Assembly: GCF_024662215.1 (NCBI RefSeq)
Contig: NZ_CP096115.1
Span: 682,001-746,000 of the forward strand
DNA from: Methanoplanus endosymbiosus
Lineage (GTDB): Archaea > Halobacteriota > Methanomicrobia > Methanomicrobiales > Methanomicrobiaceae
Reading direction: 5' to 3'
Length of the DNA: 64,000 bases
Position numbers and translations under genes: made by a program. This document shows, in pieces, positions 16,202 through 25,065 of the stretch. Below the pieces are notes generated by a model. That model was given only the letters and a program-made list of their open reading frames with translations. It did not search any database and had not been told where the DNA came from. Position 1 is the stretch's first letter. Each line of letters opens with the position of its first letter.

Positions 16202-19200
16202 CTACAGTTCACTGACTTTACCAATGAAGAACCAGGCAATTTTGGCAGCGTCACCGACATCAATATTCTCATTATAATTGAAATCTGCCATAGGATCATA
16301 TGGCAGAAGTCCGGCAGACATATAAGCAACCTTTGACACATCACCTATATCAACAACATCATTTCCGTTAAAATCACCTTTGACTCCTATTTCTATAAGT
16401 CCTGATTCAGTATTCATACTGTAAATGCCAAAAGAGTCATCGGTATATTCAGCCTTTACAAAGTCAAAACCCGAATTATCACCATTACTGCCAAGTGAAG
16501 TCAGAGTTATATTGAGTATCTCATACTGAGACGTTATTGTAACAGCATCCTTAAGGACAAGCACTGCCACAGCCTGCCCCTCAGTAATATTTTTAGTCAG
16601 GGATGCACCATCAAATGCAGAATTAAACTGGATATCCTCAGCTGAAAAGAGAGTTTCATCAAAGATAACTGTTATTCCAAAACCAGCTGCACAGTTTACA
16701 TTCTTCACAAATACCGGAATATTGCCTGAGTTCCCTGCGGCAATCTTCGTCTCCGGCATTCTGACATAAGGCTCATCAGACGATCCATTTACGACTTTGA
16801 TATAGTCCTTCTTTGCCAGAGTATCTTCACCTTCAGAATTACTCACTGTCAGACTCACGGTGTACAGCCCTTCCTTATCATAAACCTTAACAGGATTCTG
16901 ATCTGCTGATGAATCACCATCCCCGAAATCCCATTCCCATGATGACGGACTTCCGGTTGACTGGTCTGTAAATGCCACAGATAAAGGCAGCCGCCCCACC
17001 GTAGCATTCACCGAAAATGCAGCCTTTGGAACATATGTAGGACCATCCATAGAAGTCAGCCAGAAATCAGCCGAACCATGATTTCCTGAAACATCAATGT
17101 CATTGGAAACAGTCATCCCTGCAATAACAAATGTTCCGTCCGGCTTTCGCAGCATTCCGGCATCTTTATCAGATTTTGACCCACCCATACAGCGCTGCCA
17201 TACCAATTCTCCGTCTTTATCCACTTTCACAAACCAGATGTCACCGAAGTACCAGTCCGAATCATACTGCCGGTTGAAATATCGTACAGGAATATCTCCG
17301 TCATGGGACATTGTACGGCCCGCAACCAGGAACCCACCATCTCCCGCCTGTTCAACAGAAACACCATATTCTTCAAGACTGCCTCCGAGGCATTTCTGCC
17401 ATATAATTCCGGAACTAAGTGATCCCTTAACAACCCAGATATCATATAAACCATGATTCCCGGAAACATCATTATCATCTGAACCTGTAACACCACAGAC
17501 CACATATTCATTGTCCGGAAGAACTATAATTGAACGTGCATAATCATCATTTGTCCCTCCAAAGGATTTACTGTACGTAATTGCTCCAAGATTACTGATC
17601 CTGAATATCCAGAAATCTTTATCGCCATAATTTTCAGAAAGGTCATGGTCATCTGATTCCGAATATCCGGCAGCAAGATACTCAGCATCATTAATTTTCC
17701 TTATTCCTGAAATAGAATCCTCTTCAGTGCCACCATAACAGTTATTCCATTTAAGATAACCGTATTTATCCAGTTTTAATATCCACCCGTCATAATCATA
17801 ACCATAAGCAGGAGTGAATATTTTACCTGTTACATCTCCGTCATCAGAAGCTGTTTTCCCTGCAATGAGATAACCATCATCATAAAATTCCAGAGCATCG
17901 TAACCAACATCGCTGTCTGTTCCACCATAACATCCACTCCAGTCAACAGAGCCGTATTTATTCATTTTGATAACAAGAAGATCAGATGTAAGATATGTCT
18001 CATGCTCATGATAGCCCGTAATATCGCCATCGTCCGAGTACGTATAACCAACAACCAGACATCCGCCATCTGAGGTTGGAATTACAGCTTCACCAGCATC
18101 CTCCCTGCTTCCGCCAAACGACTTCTGCCAGACAAGATCACCAATTACGTCTGTTTTAACAATCCATACGTCCTCTTCACCTTTATTAACTGTAACATCT
18201 CCATTTTCAGACATCGAATATCCGGTAAGGAAGTAACCCCCATCTGATGCCTCTTTCACATCTTTGCATACATCTGATTTGTTTCCCCCAAAGGTATTCT
18301 GCCAGTCAGGTACAGGGATGTCGCTGCCCCAGACACCGACATAATTCTCTTCAGAAGTAGTATTACTGCCATCAGTGTTTGTTGCTGTCAGAGTCACATT
18401 GTAGGTCCCGGCAGTTGTGTATGTATATACTGGGTTCTGCTCCTCAGAAGCTGAACCGTCACCAAAATTCCATAACCACGAATCCGGATTTCCGGTAGAT
18501 TCATCTGTAAAATTTACTGTCAGAGGCACTTTTCCGACATTGAGCCCAGATGAAAACTGAGCACCCGGAATGACAGAATCACATTTAAACTCAACAGCCC
18601 ATAGATCATACCAACCGCCATGATTACCGGAGACCTCTCCGTCGTTGGAGGCAGACTGGCCGCATAAAACATACGATTCATTGCCTGTATAAATGACAGA
18701 CGGATAATATTCATAGTCAGTACCCCCAAAACACCTCTGCCATGAAATTTTACCATCATCATCTGTCCTGACAGCCCAGTAATCCGCACGTCCGTGGTTG
18801 CCTGAGACATCAATATTATTGGATTCTGTATAGCCGGAGATGATAAAACCACTCCCCGGATGTTTAATGATGTCATAGGCTTTATCTGATCCCGTACCTC
18901 CATAGCAGTTTTCTGAAACAAGTTCACCGGAACTGTCAATTTCAACAATCCAGAGATCATAATTACCATTATTACCAGAAACCTGCCCGTCTGTTGAAGA
19001 AGTTGTTCCGGCAACCATGTATGAATCACCTGTTCCCTTACATACAGACATGCCTTCATCAAGAGCACTTCCACCAAAACAGTTCTGCCAGATAAGATCA
19101 CCATAACTGCCAATTGAGATTACCCAGTAGTCACCATTTCCGTGATTGCCTGATACATCACCATCATCTGAACCTGTTTCTCCGGCGATGACTGTCGAAT

Positions 19201-19906
19201 ATGAATCCGAATAGATATCGTAACCACAATCTCCATTACTGCCGCCATAGCATTTCTGCCAGTTTATATCTCCATATTCGCCAATACTAAAAGCACAGAC
19301 ATCATTTCCTCCATGATTTCCAGAGACATCTCCATCGTTGGACTCCGTTATTCCGGCAAATATATATCCGCCGTAGAAATGAGAAGCAATTGAATTGCCT
19401 TCATCGTTCTGGGTACCACCAATGCATTTCTGCCAGATAATATCTCCATAACTGTCAATCTTTACAACCCAGATATCCCTGCCGCCGTGATTGCCCGATA
19501 CATCACTATCGTTTGAATATGTATAACCTATAAAAATGAAATTTCCATCATCTGACTGCATAATATCATTGCCAGAGTCAGATTCAGAGCCACCGTAACA
19601 TTTTACCCATTCCTTCTCTCCGGAAGATGTCAGTTTGACAACAAAGACATCATATTTGCCATGATTATCCGATACATCACCATCATTGGAATTTGTGGAA
19701 CCAATAATTATAATACCTCCGTCAGAAAGCTTCTCTACAGAGCCTATCCTATCTATACCTGAACCACCAATGCATTTCTGCCACGTTATGTTTGTCACTG
19801 CTTCGTCTATCCTGACGATATCCTCACCGGAAACCGGCAGAACAAAAAGAAACAAAATTACCAGGATTAAGAATACAGACTTAAACCCAAAACCAAAAAA
19901 TCTCAT
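16202..19906 (-). CDS. Giant secreted protein: two 7-repeat propellers, two PKD, cohesin-like, dockerin
   Basis: A signal peptide (residues 1-27, ends PVSG) precedes 1,200 exported residues. Residues about 38-440 hold seven repeats of about 55-58 residues, each with a WQKCxGG start, an aGxTxSNDGDVSGNHG loop and a DxWVVKID strand. A PKD domain follows (about 446-520). A second block (about 530-953) again holds seven repeats, then a second PKD (about 957-1038), a cohesin-like domain (1040-1172) and a paired EF-hand dockerin (1174-1234, GDFNGNDVVDIGD and DFNYNENIDVGD). The seven-fold repeats suggest two beta-propellers with Asp/Asn-rich, possibly Ca-binding loops. Likely adhesion or a surface scaffold. 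AAGG lies just before the ATG. Enzyme activity is not evident. Confidence 0.85.
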   Translation of the reverse strand: MRFFGFGFKSVFLILVILFLFVLPVSGEDIVRIDEAVTNITWQKCIGGSGIDRIGSVEKLSDGGIIIIGSTNSNDGDVSDNHGKYDVFVVKLTSSGEKEWVKCYGGSESDSGNDIMQSDDGNFIFIGYTYSNDSDVSGNHGGRDIWVVKIDSYGDIIWQKCIGGTQNDEGNSIASHFYGGYIFAGITESNDGDVSGNHGGNDVCAFSIGEYGDINWQKCYGGSNGDCGYDIYSDSYSTVIAGETGSDDGDVSGNHGNGDYWVISIGSYGDLIWQNCFGGSALDEGMSVCKGTGDSYMVAGTTSSTDGQVSGNNGNYDLWIVEIDSSGELVSENCYGGTGSDKAYDIIKHPGSGFIISGYTESNNIDVSGNHGRADYWAVRTDDDGKISWQRCFGGTDYEYYPSVIYTGNESYVLCGQSASNDGEVSGNHGGWYDLWAVEFKCDSVIPGAQFSSGLNVGKVPLTVNFTDESTGNPDSWLWNFGDGSASEEQNPVYTYTTAGTYNVTLTATNTDGSNTTSEENYVGVWGSDIPVPDWQNTFGGNKSDVCKDVKEASDGGYFLTGYSMSENGDVTVNKGEEDVWIVKTDVIGDLVWQKSFGGSREDAGEAVIPTSDGGCLVVGYTYSDDGDITGYHEHETYLTSDLLVIKMNKYGSVDWSGCYGGTDSDVGYDALEFYDDGYLIAGKTASDDGDVTGKIFTPAYGYDYDGWILKLDKYGYLKWNNCYGGTEEDSISGIRKINDAEYLAAGYSESDDHDLSENYGDKDFWIFRISNLGAITYSKSFGGTNDDYARSIIVLPDNEYVVCGVTGSDDNDVSGNHGLYDIWVVKGSLSSGIIWQKCLGGSLEEYGVSVEQAGDGGFLVAGRTMSHDGDIPVRYFNRQYDSDWYFGDIWFVKVDKDGELVWQRCMGGSKSDKDAGMLRKPDGTFVIAGMTVSNDIDVSGNHGSADFWLTSMDGPTYVPKAAFSVNATVGRLPLSVAFTDQSTGSPSSWEWDFGDGDSSADQNPVKVYDKEGLYTVSLTVSNSEGEDTLAKKDYIKVVNGSSDEPYVRMPETKIAAGNSGNIPVFVKNVNCAAGFGITVIFDETLFSAEDIQFNSAFDGASLTKNITEGQAVAVLVLKDAVTITSQYEILNITLTSLGSNGDNSGFDFVKAEYTDDSFGIYSMNTESGLIEIGVKGDFNGNDVVDIGDVSKVAYMSAGLLPYDPMADFNYNENIDVGDAAKIAWFFIGKVSEL

Positions 19907-20484
19907 ACCTTAAGGTGAAGTTAGCCATATATATATCTATCGCCTGTGATATGCAAACAACAGTCTGAAAGGCACTGTCTGAAAAATCAGTGACGAATAA
20001 TTATGATGACAATAATAATAAATATTATGCAAAAATTAGTTTTCCAGACGATCTAAGCTCAAATTGTCCGTTTAAGAGATCACATCACTGAAAAATACGA
20101 CTGTGCCATCCGGAATAACTAATTTCAATAAATTATATAAAACTTATGCCAGCCGGATTTTTAAATTCCTGACAATCAGGGGTATTCCGGTGTTTTCAGG
20201 ATTTTTTCGGAATACCACCTATTTTACAGCAGTCAGCAGTCAGCAGTCAGCAGTCATCAGTTATCAGTCATCAGTTATCAGTCATCAGTTATCAGTCATC
20301 AGTTATCAGTCATCAGTTATCAGTCATCAGTTATCAGTCATCAGTTATCAGTCATCAGTTATCAGTTATCAGTCATCAGTTATCAGTCATCAGTCATCAG
20401 TCATCAGTCATCAGTTATCAGTTATCAGTCATCAGTTATCAGTCATCAGTCATCAGTTATCAGTCATCAGTTATCAGTTATCAG
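19907..20484. other. Gene-free repeat region between two envelope genes
   Basis: These 578 bp contain the upstream region of the 1,234-residue protein (TATATATATCTAT near 19929-19940), the second MITE-like element (19971-20106), a 120-bp unique stretch and the heptamer array that runs into the stop codon of the next gene. No real protein is coded here. Confidence 0.7.
19971..20106. mobile_element. MITE-like repeat, copy 2
   Basis: This 136-bp segment is the reverse-oriented homologue of 9193-9310. It begins GGCACTGTCTGAAAAATCAG and ends with an imperfect inverted copy (ACTGAAAAATACGACTGTGC at 20086-20105), 16 of 23 terminal positions pairing. The inner block GTTTAAGAGATCACATCACT (20070-20089) corresponds to 9211-9230. 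No ORF. No clear target-site duplication is visible. Confidence 0.6.
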
Positions 20485-20488
20485 TCAT
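20227..20488. repeat. Heptamer tandem array (CAGTYAT)n
   Basis: About 37 tandem copies of a 7-bp unit, mostly CAGTTAT alternating with CAGTCAT, with CAGCAGT units at the left end. The array includes the stop codon (20485-20487) of the minus-strand COG1361 gene. Because 7 is not divisible by 3, the plus strand shows a long spurious ORF (repeats of SVISYQ and SVISHQ), whereas the minus strand has stops in all frames soon after the gene. Similar heptamer arrays occur in cyanobacteria and some archaea. Confidence 0.95.
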
Positions 20489-21873
20489 TTCTGATTCTTC
20501 TTCCTCAGTACAAAATAAATACCAAAGAGAATAACAGCCAGTATAAGAGCATCCACCACAGGATTTGTAATTAATTCTCCAATGCCGGATTTCTGTACCG
20601 CAATTAACTCCACCTTCAGTTCATCAGAGAGGCAGAGATTATCATATTCATCCCGGTATTTTATCTCGGAATTTAAGGCATAGGGCTTTAAAATTGCCTT
20701 TCCGTCAAGAGAAAGTTTATATTCGGCAGTGACCGTCTCTCCGGGTGAGATGTCACCAAGAATTACTGAATCGGTCACTGCTGTAAACGGACTTTTCGCA
20801 GTAATTCTTGAATTTGCACCATATGCAGTTGCATCTCCGGTATTTCTGTACTCAACACAGACACTTCCGGTATCTCCCGGAGAGAATGTAATTTCTTCAG
20901 ATAAAACCTCAAATTTCGGCCCTTTGCCAACCGGAATCCCGATTACTGCCACCTCAGACTGTGCTGAATTACCAAATTCGTCAGTATATATTACAATAAA
21001 CTCAGCCGGATATATGCCGCTCTCCACATCACCGGAAACAATCGCCTTAAACCTCGCACTGCCTGCATCTCCTGAAGCTATATCACCAAGATATACACTG
21101 CCTTCCTCAACTGTTACCGGAGCATAGGGAGACAGAATGATCTCTGCTTCGGCATCCTTTCCAAAGGCATAACCGGAATTGATAAAACCGACATTTATGT
21201 AACCCTCCTTTCCGGAATTCAGATTTTCCGTTGTGACATTCAGTTCCTCCGGAATAAATTTCCCCTTTATCTTCACCGGAATTTCAGTCTCCTGAATAGA
21301 ATTTCTGAAATCGTACCTCAACTCCCCGGACTCATCAAAATAACTGGAAAAAACATACCTGGATTCAGTCATCAGGACCAGATTATAACTGCCTGCCTCC
21401 GCCCCATCATTAACATAAATGCTGTATGTAACAGTAAGGCTCTCACCCTGCCCGATATTGCCAACCATATAACTGTCACTCTTTACAATTACAGGTGCAT
21501 CTCCGGACGTTAACGCTGCATCAGTGCCAAGTGCATCTGCCGGATCAATCTCCATCATTGGATAATCAAGGGCAAGAAGCTCCTCGGTATCAACAGCCAT
21601 ATTCTCAATCAGAACAGTCACAGAGTATGTATTTCCGGGGAAGAACTCATACGATCCTTCAATTGTCGCAGTAAGCTGTGGTTCACTCCAGATAAATTTC
21701 TCTCCCGCACCGGATACAGGCATAGCCAGCATGCAGATCACCAGAATGGCAGCAATAAGACAACCGGTCAGGGAAGGTCTCAGATTGCCTGAAAACCGAG
21801 TATGGGGCAGAATGGGTGTGACATTCTCTTTTCTCTTCCGGAATGATAAATTTATAATATCAAATATTATCAT
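20485..21873 (-). CDS. COG1361 S-layer-type exported protein
   Basis: The 462-residue protein has a basic N-terminus and a signal-like hydrophobic segment (about residues 36-54, ending PVSGA). Several repeated beta-sandwich (CARDB/NEW-like) domains follow with the recurring motif xLGDIxxGExxTxxYxxxxxxxA, and a C-terminal transmembrane helix (about 438-456) ends in the basic RKKNQK. It should face the outside, anchored by its C-terminus. It lies 16 nt after its paralogue at 21890-23176, so both are probably one transcript with the upstream polyferredoxin gene. Its stop codon lies inside the heptamer array. Function is unknown; an envelope partner of the polyferredoxin is inferred. Confidence 0.8.
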   Translation of the reverse strand: MIIFDIINLSFRKRKENVTPILPHTRFSGNLRPSLTGCLIAAILVICMLAMPVSGAGEKFIWSEPQLTATIEGSYEFFPGNTYSVTVLIENMAVDTEELLALDYPMMEIDPADALGTDAALTSGDAPVIVKSDSYMVGNIGQGESLTVTYSIYVNDGAEAGSYNLVLMTESRYVFSSYFDESGELRYDFRNSIQETEIPVKIKGKFIPEELNVTTENLNSGKEGYINVGFINSGYAFGKDAEAEIILSPYAPVTVEEGSVYLGDIASGDAGSARFKAIVSGDVESGIYPAEFIVIYTDEFGNSAQSEVAVIGIPVGKGPKFEVLSEEITFSPGDTGSVCVEYRNTGDATAYGANSRITAKSPFTAVTDSVILGDISPGETVTAEYKLSLDGKAILKPYALNSEIKYRDEYDNLCLSDELKVELIAVQKSGIGELITNPVVDALILAVILFGIYFVLRKKNQK

Positions 21874-21889
21874 AATCTCTTCCAGTCAG

Positions 21890-23176
21890 TTATTTACCGT
21901 TCTTCTTTTTTGAATAGAACCATGCACCCACTCCGAGAAGGATGACAAGCACCAGAAATCCGGCAATTAACATCATACTGTCTGACTTCTTATCAACAGT
22001 CACTAAAACTTTAACAGTATCTGAGACATAATTATTGTTTTCAGCGTCATTATAGCGGACTTCAGAGTCAAGTGCATATTCCTTTGCAGTTGCATCGGCA
22101 GATACTTTTACCTTATAGACACCCTGCACCGAATCTCCGGGTTTTAAATCACCAAGATAGACATTTGAGTCATCGCTGGAGAAGGGATCAACCACGCTAA
22201 TTCTCCCCTCTGCCTGATATGCAGTGGAATCGCCGGTATTTTTGTATGTGACATATATTAATGCATCTTCACCGGAACTGACCACAGTCGGATCTCCGGT
22301 TGACTTAAACCGGATCTTTCCTTTAAATCCAATTCCGACAGATACAGGGGCGGTCTTCTCTATCTGGTCCTCATAATTATTATATGTTGCATAGACCTGC
22401 ATCGGATAGACCTGAGTCGGGTCAGCATCCTTTGAGACTGAGACTTTAAACCTGACACTGACTGAATCTCCGGAGTTCATATCACCGACATATACACTGT
22501 CCTCCACCGGAGTAACAGGGCTTTTTCCTACCGGCTGAATGAATACCGCGGTCTCTGTACCATCATCAGAGCCGTCATTTTTAATCTCCATTGTGACGTA
22601 ACCCTCACCTCCGGCATAAAGCTCCTCAGAACGTACACTCTTAATGCTGAGGTGAAGTGACGGTTTGATGACTATCCTCACCGGAATTTCCTCAGATACT
22701 TTTTTGAAGGTATATGATATCTCATCCGTTCCTGACTGATCAGCATTGTACATATAATCATAATCGACCTTCAGGAGAAGCTCATAATCTCCTTCCTTTG
22801 CATCCTGCGGAATATTGATCTCAAATTCTGCCGGTTTGTAATAGCCGGAAGGAATATCCCCTAATATCTGCGGATCAGATTTTACAGTCAGAGGAGAATT
22901 CCCGGAGATTAAAGTTGCCTTAACAGCTTTTGCTGTTGTCGGGCTGTAATCCGGAGTAATGTCCGTTGCCTTGACAAATTTCATATCTATAAGGCCGCGG
23001 TTCTCAACGAGAATTACAATGCTCCCATCAAGTCCCGGAGCCAGCTCATTTGTCCCCTGGACTGCCGCAGACAGTTCAGGCCCGTTGGAATAGAATTTAT
23101 CACCGGCTGATACAGGGATTATAACTGCTGCAAATACAAGAAATACAACAAAGAGATATAAAGATATTTTTTTCAT
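21890..23176 (-). CDS. COG1361 S-layer-type exported protein, paralogue
   Basis: From the ATG at 23176 (an in-frame GTG lies at 23185) there is a short signal peptide (MKKISLYLFVVFLVF, ends PVSAG). Then come CARDB/NEW-like beta domains with VYVGDMNSGDSVSVRFKV and VYLGDLKPGDSVQGVYKV motifs, and a C-terminal membrane helix (about 405-422) followed by KKKNGK. Domain order is the same as in the following gene, so this is a tandem duplication that has diverged. The neighbours are a membrane polyferredoxin 5' and the paralogue 3'. Likely an anchored exterior protein; ligand unknown. Confidence 0.8.
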   Translation of the reverse strand: MKKISLYLFVVFLVFAAVIIPVSAGDKFYSNGPELSAAVQGTNELAPGLDGSIVILVENRGLIDMKFVKATDITPDYSPTTAKAVKATLISGNSPLTVKSDPQILGDIPSGYYKPAEFEINIPQDAKEGDYELLLKVDYDYMYNADQSGTDEISYTFKKVSEEIPVRIVIKPSLHLSIKSVRSEELYAGGEGYVTMEIKNDGSDDGTETAVFIQPVGKSPVTPVEDSVYVGDMNSGDSVSVRFKVSVSKDADPTQVYPMQVYATYNNYEDQIEKTAPVSVGIGFKGKIRFKSTGDPTVVSSGEDALIYVTYKNTGDSTAYQAEGRISVVDPFSSDDSNVYLGDLKPGDSVQGVYKVKVSADATAKEYALDSEVRYNDAENNNYVSDTVKVLVTVDKKSDSMMLIAGFLVLVILLGVGAWFYSKKKNGK

Positions 23177-23318
23177 TGTTATCACTGGTTATTCAGGATA
23201 TGCGTTCAGATAATATAAGTGCTATTGGATTGTTCTTTCTATTCAGTCTGAAAACGGGATATTGAATTTTATCTTTTGCTTTTGATTTTTAAATATATCT
23301 CCCTATGATTTTTCCGGG

Positions 23319-24746
23319 TTACTGTTCCCGTAACTCTTCCCGTAACTCTTCCCGTAACTCTTCACGTAACTCTTCCCGGACTGGGGAAACGGCTGATTTT
23401 TCCGGAGCACTTAAGGTTTTGGAGAGGCCGTATTCCAGTGCACCATCAACCGGGCAGACATCAAGACACCTGCCGCAGAGATAACATTCATCCTTTGCAG
23501 CATCCCTTCCTGCCACACCGGCAGGACAGATTCTTTCACATTTCCCGCAGTTAATGCAGGAGTCAGTCCTTTGGATTTTATTCCTGCTGAATATGCCAAA
23601 CAATGAAAATATCAGACCATAAGGGCATACAAACCTGCAAAATGGCCTGTATATAAACAGGGAAATTATCAGAAAAGCTGAAAATATGTAAAATCCAACT
23701 GAAGAAAAGATAAGCCCGAAGAAATATGAAGTGCCGGTATATTCAGATATGCCCAGTGATAAAATACCTCCGGCAATGAACACAATAAAAACAAATAACC
23801 GGACAACCTTTGGGAAATTATTATTCCGGATATTAATCTTATTAACCGGAATTTTGGATAACAACTCCTGCAATGCCCCTACAGGGCAGATGTGCCCGCA
23901 AAATACCCTGCCTGATATAAGAACAGTTGCAGAAATAAATACCAGCGATATAAAACCAAGTGTAACTATATTAACCGAGAGGAGATTTTTCACCTGTGAT
24001 GAAAATCCGTCAGGTGCAAGCGGGGCAACAAATAAAAAGCCGACAAGCACTGTAAGCATTAAAAACGGAATGCTGACATTACGGGACATTTTCTCTTTTT
24101 TATGAAGATATGAAGCAATAACGGTTCCAACAGCAAGATATACCATCCCAAAATAGAGATCAATAATATCAGCTGTCTTTTCAGGAATACCTGCAATTTC
24201 GGGGTGGTTTAATAAAAGATATAATACTGCAAAAGGTGGCAGAATATATCCAATTCTAAGAAGAATAAGCTTATTCTCAGTTACGTCCTTATTGTTCATC
24301 TTCAGATATATCAGATAAAATATTGCAGACATTGCAATTGCAATAAGAATAAATGACGCAATGTCAGCCGGATTTATCCCCGAAATTGTATCATTCACCC
24401 CGGAAACAGAATCTACAGTATCTCCGCCACCCCTTATTCTCATTCTTCCGCCATCTGAAAGACTTTCACTGACAGAAGTGCCGTTGCTGACATTATTGAC
24501 CGTGCCGGGTACATCAGAATCAGCAGTGCCGGCTAATGATGATGCCTGCGATTCAGCTTCAATATCGGCAGATGTATAATCACAGAGGGAATTGCCGTCT
24601 GCATCAATATATAATGAACATCTCCCGGGAAACGGGCATTCACTCCTTCCTCTTGGACATACAGCAGCACATGCCGGTTGTGTAGCTAAGGCAGTGACTC
24701 CAAATCCACCAGAGATTATCTTTCTGAGATTTTTTCTGATATCCAT
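23319..24746 (-). CDS. NapH/NosR-type membrane polyferredoxin
   Basis: A hydrophobic N-terminus precedes a Cys-rich motif (CPRGRSECPFPGRC then DADGNSLCD, about residues 30-60) seen in some envelope 4Fe-4S proteins. Six or so transmembrane helices follow with two NapH-type motifs (FCGHICPVGALQ and FCRFVCPYGL). Two ferredoxin clusters lie near the C-terminus (CINCGKCERICP; CYLCGRCLDVCP). The tail is four EELR repeats coded by 12-bp tandem repeats. I chose the ATG at 24746 over an upstream TTG. NapH/NosR proteins move electrons across or along the membrane; here the partner may be the two COG1361 exported proteins downstream. No napG, napF or FMN-binding gene is next to it. The physiological donor is unknown. 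Confidence 0.85.
   Translation of the reverse strand: MDIRKNLRKIISGGFGVTALATQPACAAVCPRGRSECPFPGRCSLYIDADGNSLCDYTSADIEAESQASSLAGTADSDVPGTVNNVSNGTSVSESLSDGGRMRIRGGGDTVDSVSGVNDTISGINPADIASFILIAIAMSAIFYLIYLKMNNKDVTENKLILLRIGYILPPFAVLYLLLNHPEIAGIPEKTADIIDLYFGMVYLAVGTVIASYLHKKEKMSRNVSIPFLMLTVLVGFLFVAPLAPDGFSSQVKNLLSVNIVTLGFISLVFISATVLISGRVFCGHICPVGALQELLSKIPVNKINIRNNNFPKVVRLFVFIVFIAGGILSLGISEYTGTSYFFGLIFSSVGFYIFSAFLIISLFIYRPFCRFVCPYGLIFSLFGIFSRNKIQRTDSCINCGKCERICPAGVAGRDAAKDECYLCGRCLDVCPVDGALEYGLSKTLSAPEKSAVSPVREELREELREELREELREQ
23329..23376. repeat. 12-bp tandem repeat coding EELR, four units
   Basis: Four units of CGTAACTCTTCM end just before the stop codon of the polyferredoxin gene and encode a charged EELR tail on the minus strand. 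The core CGTAACTCT is shared with the PELR repeat at 979-1038. Confidence 0.9.
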
Positions 24747-25065
24747 AACCAAATATCCAACAACCTTTAAGATATAAAATTATTCTGAGACATTAAATAT
24801 TTTCTACTCACTGCACACTTCAGGACAACGATAAAATAACACCTCAGCCATTTTTCCGGATAAAATAAGAAATTATATCTGCCATTGTGATAAAAACCTC
24901 CGGTATATACCAATATAAATGAGAAATGATGCAGTATCAGGATTTTTGTTATCAGCCGGTTTTTTAAAGTATGATTGTATGGAATAACTAAGCATTTCAG
25001 AATTTCTGAAAGATATAAATATAAGATAATGGCGAAAATCCGGATTGGAAAAAGGAGATCAATTA
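24747..25065. other. Divergent promoter region, polyferredoxin and RND transporter
   Basis: A 319-bp A/T-rich region without a credible ORF. It holds the inverted repeat at 24995-25011, a TATA-like GATATAAATATA immediately after it, and the ribosome-binding site AAAGGAG (25051-25057) of the RND gene. Confidence 0.6.
24995..25011 (+). promoter_or_regulatory. Operator-like inverted repeat abutting the RND promoter
   Basis: TTTCAGA-ATT-TCTGAAA is a perfect 7-bp inverted repeat that directly touches the TATA-like box GATATAAATATA (25012-25023). A repressor bound here would block TBP/TFB access. The regulator is not identified. Confidence 0.45.

Noticed and set aside
20227-20488. Possible CRISPR array
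   Set aside because: The units are 7 bp with no spacers, and no cas gene is present.
20103-20534. A 143-residue plus-strand ORF rich in SVISYQ and SVISHQ repeats
   Set aside because: It is only the reading of the heptamer array; a 7-bp repeat without stops on one strand produces open frames in all phases, and it overlaps the end of a real gene.
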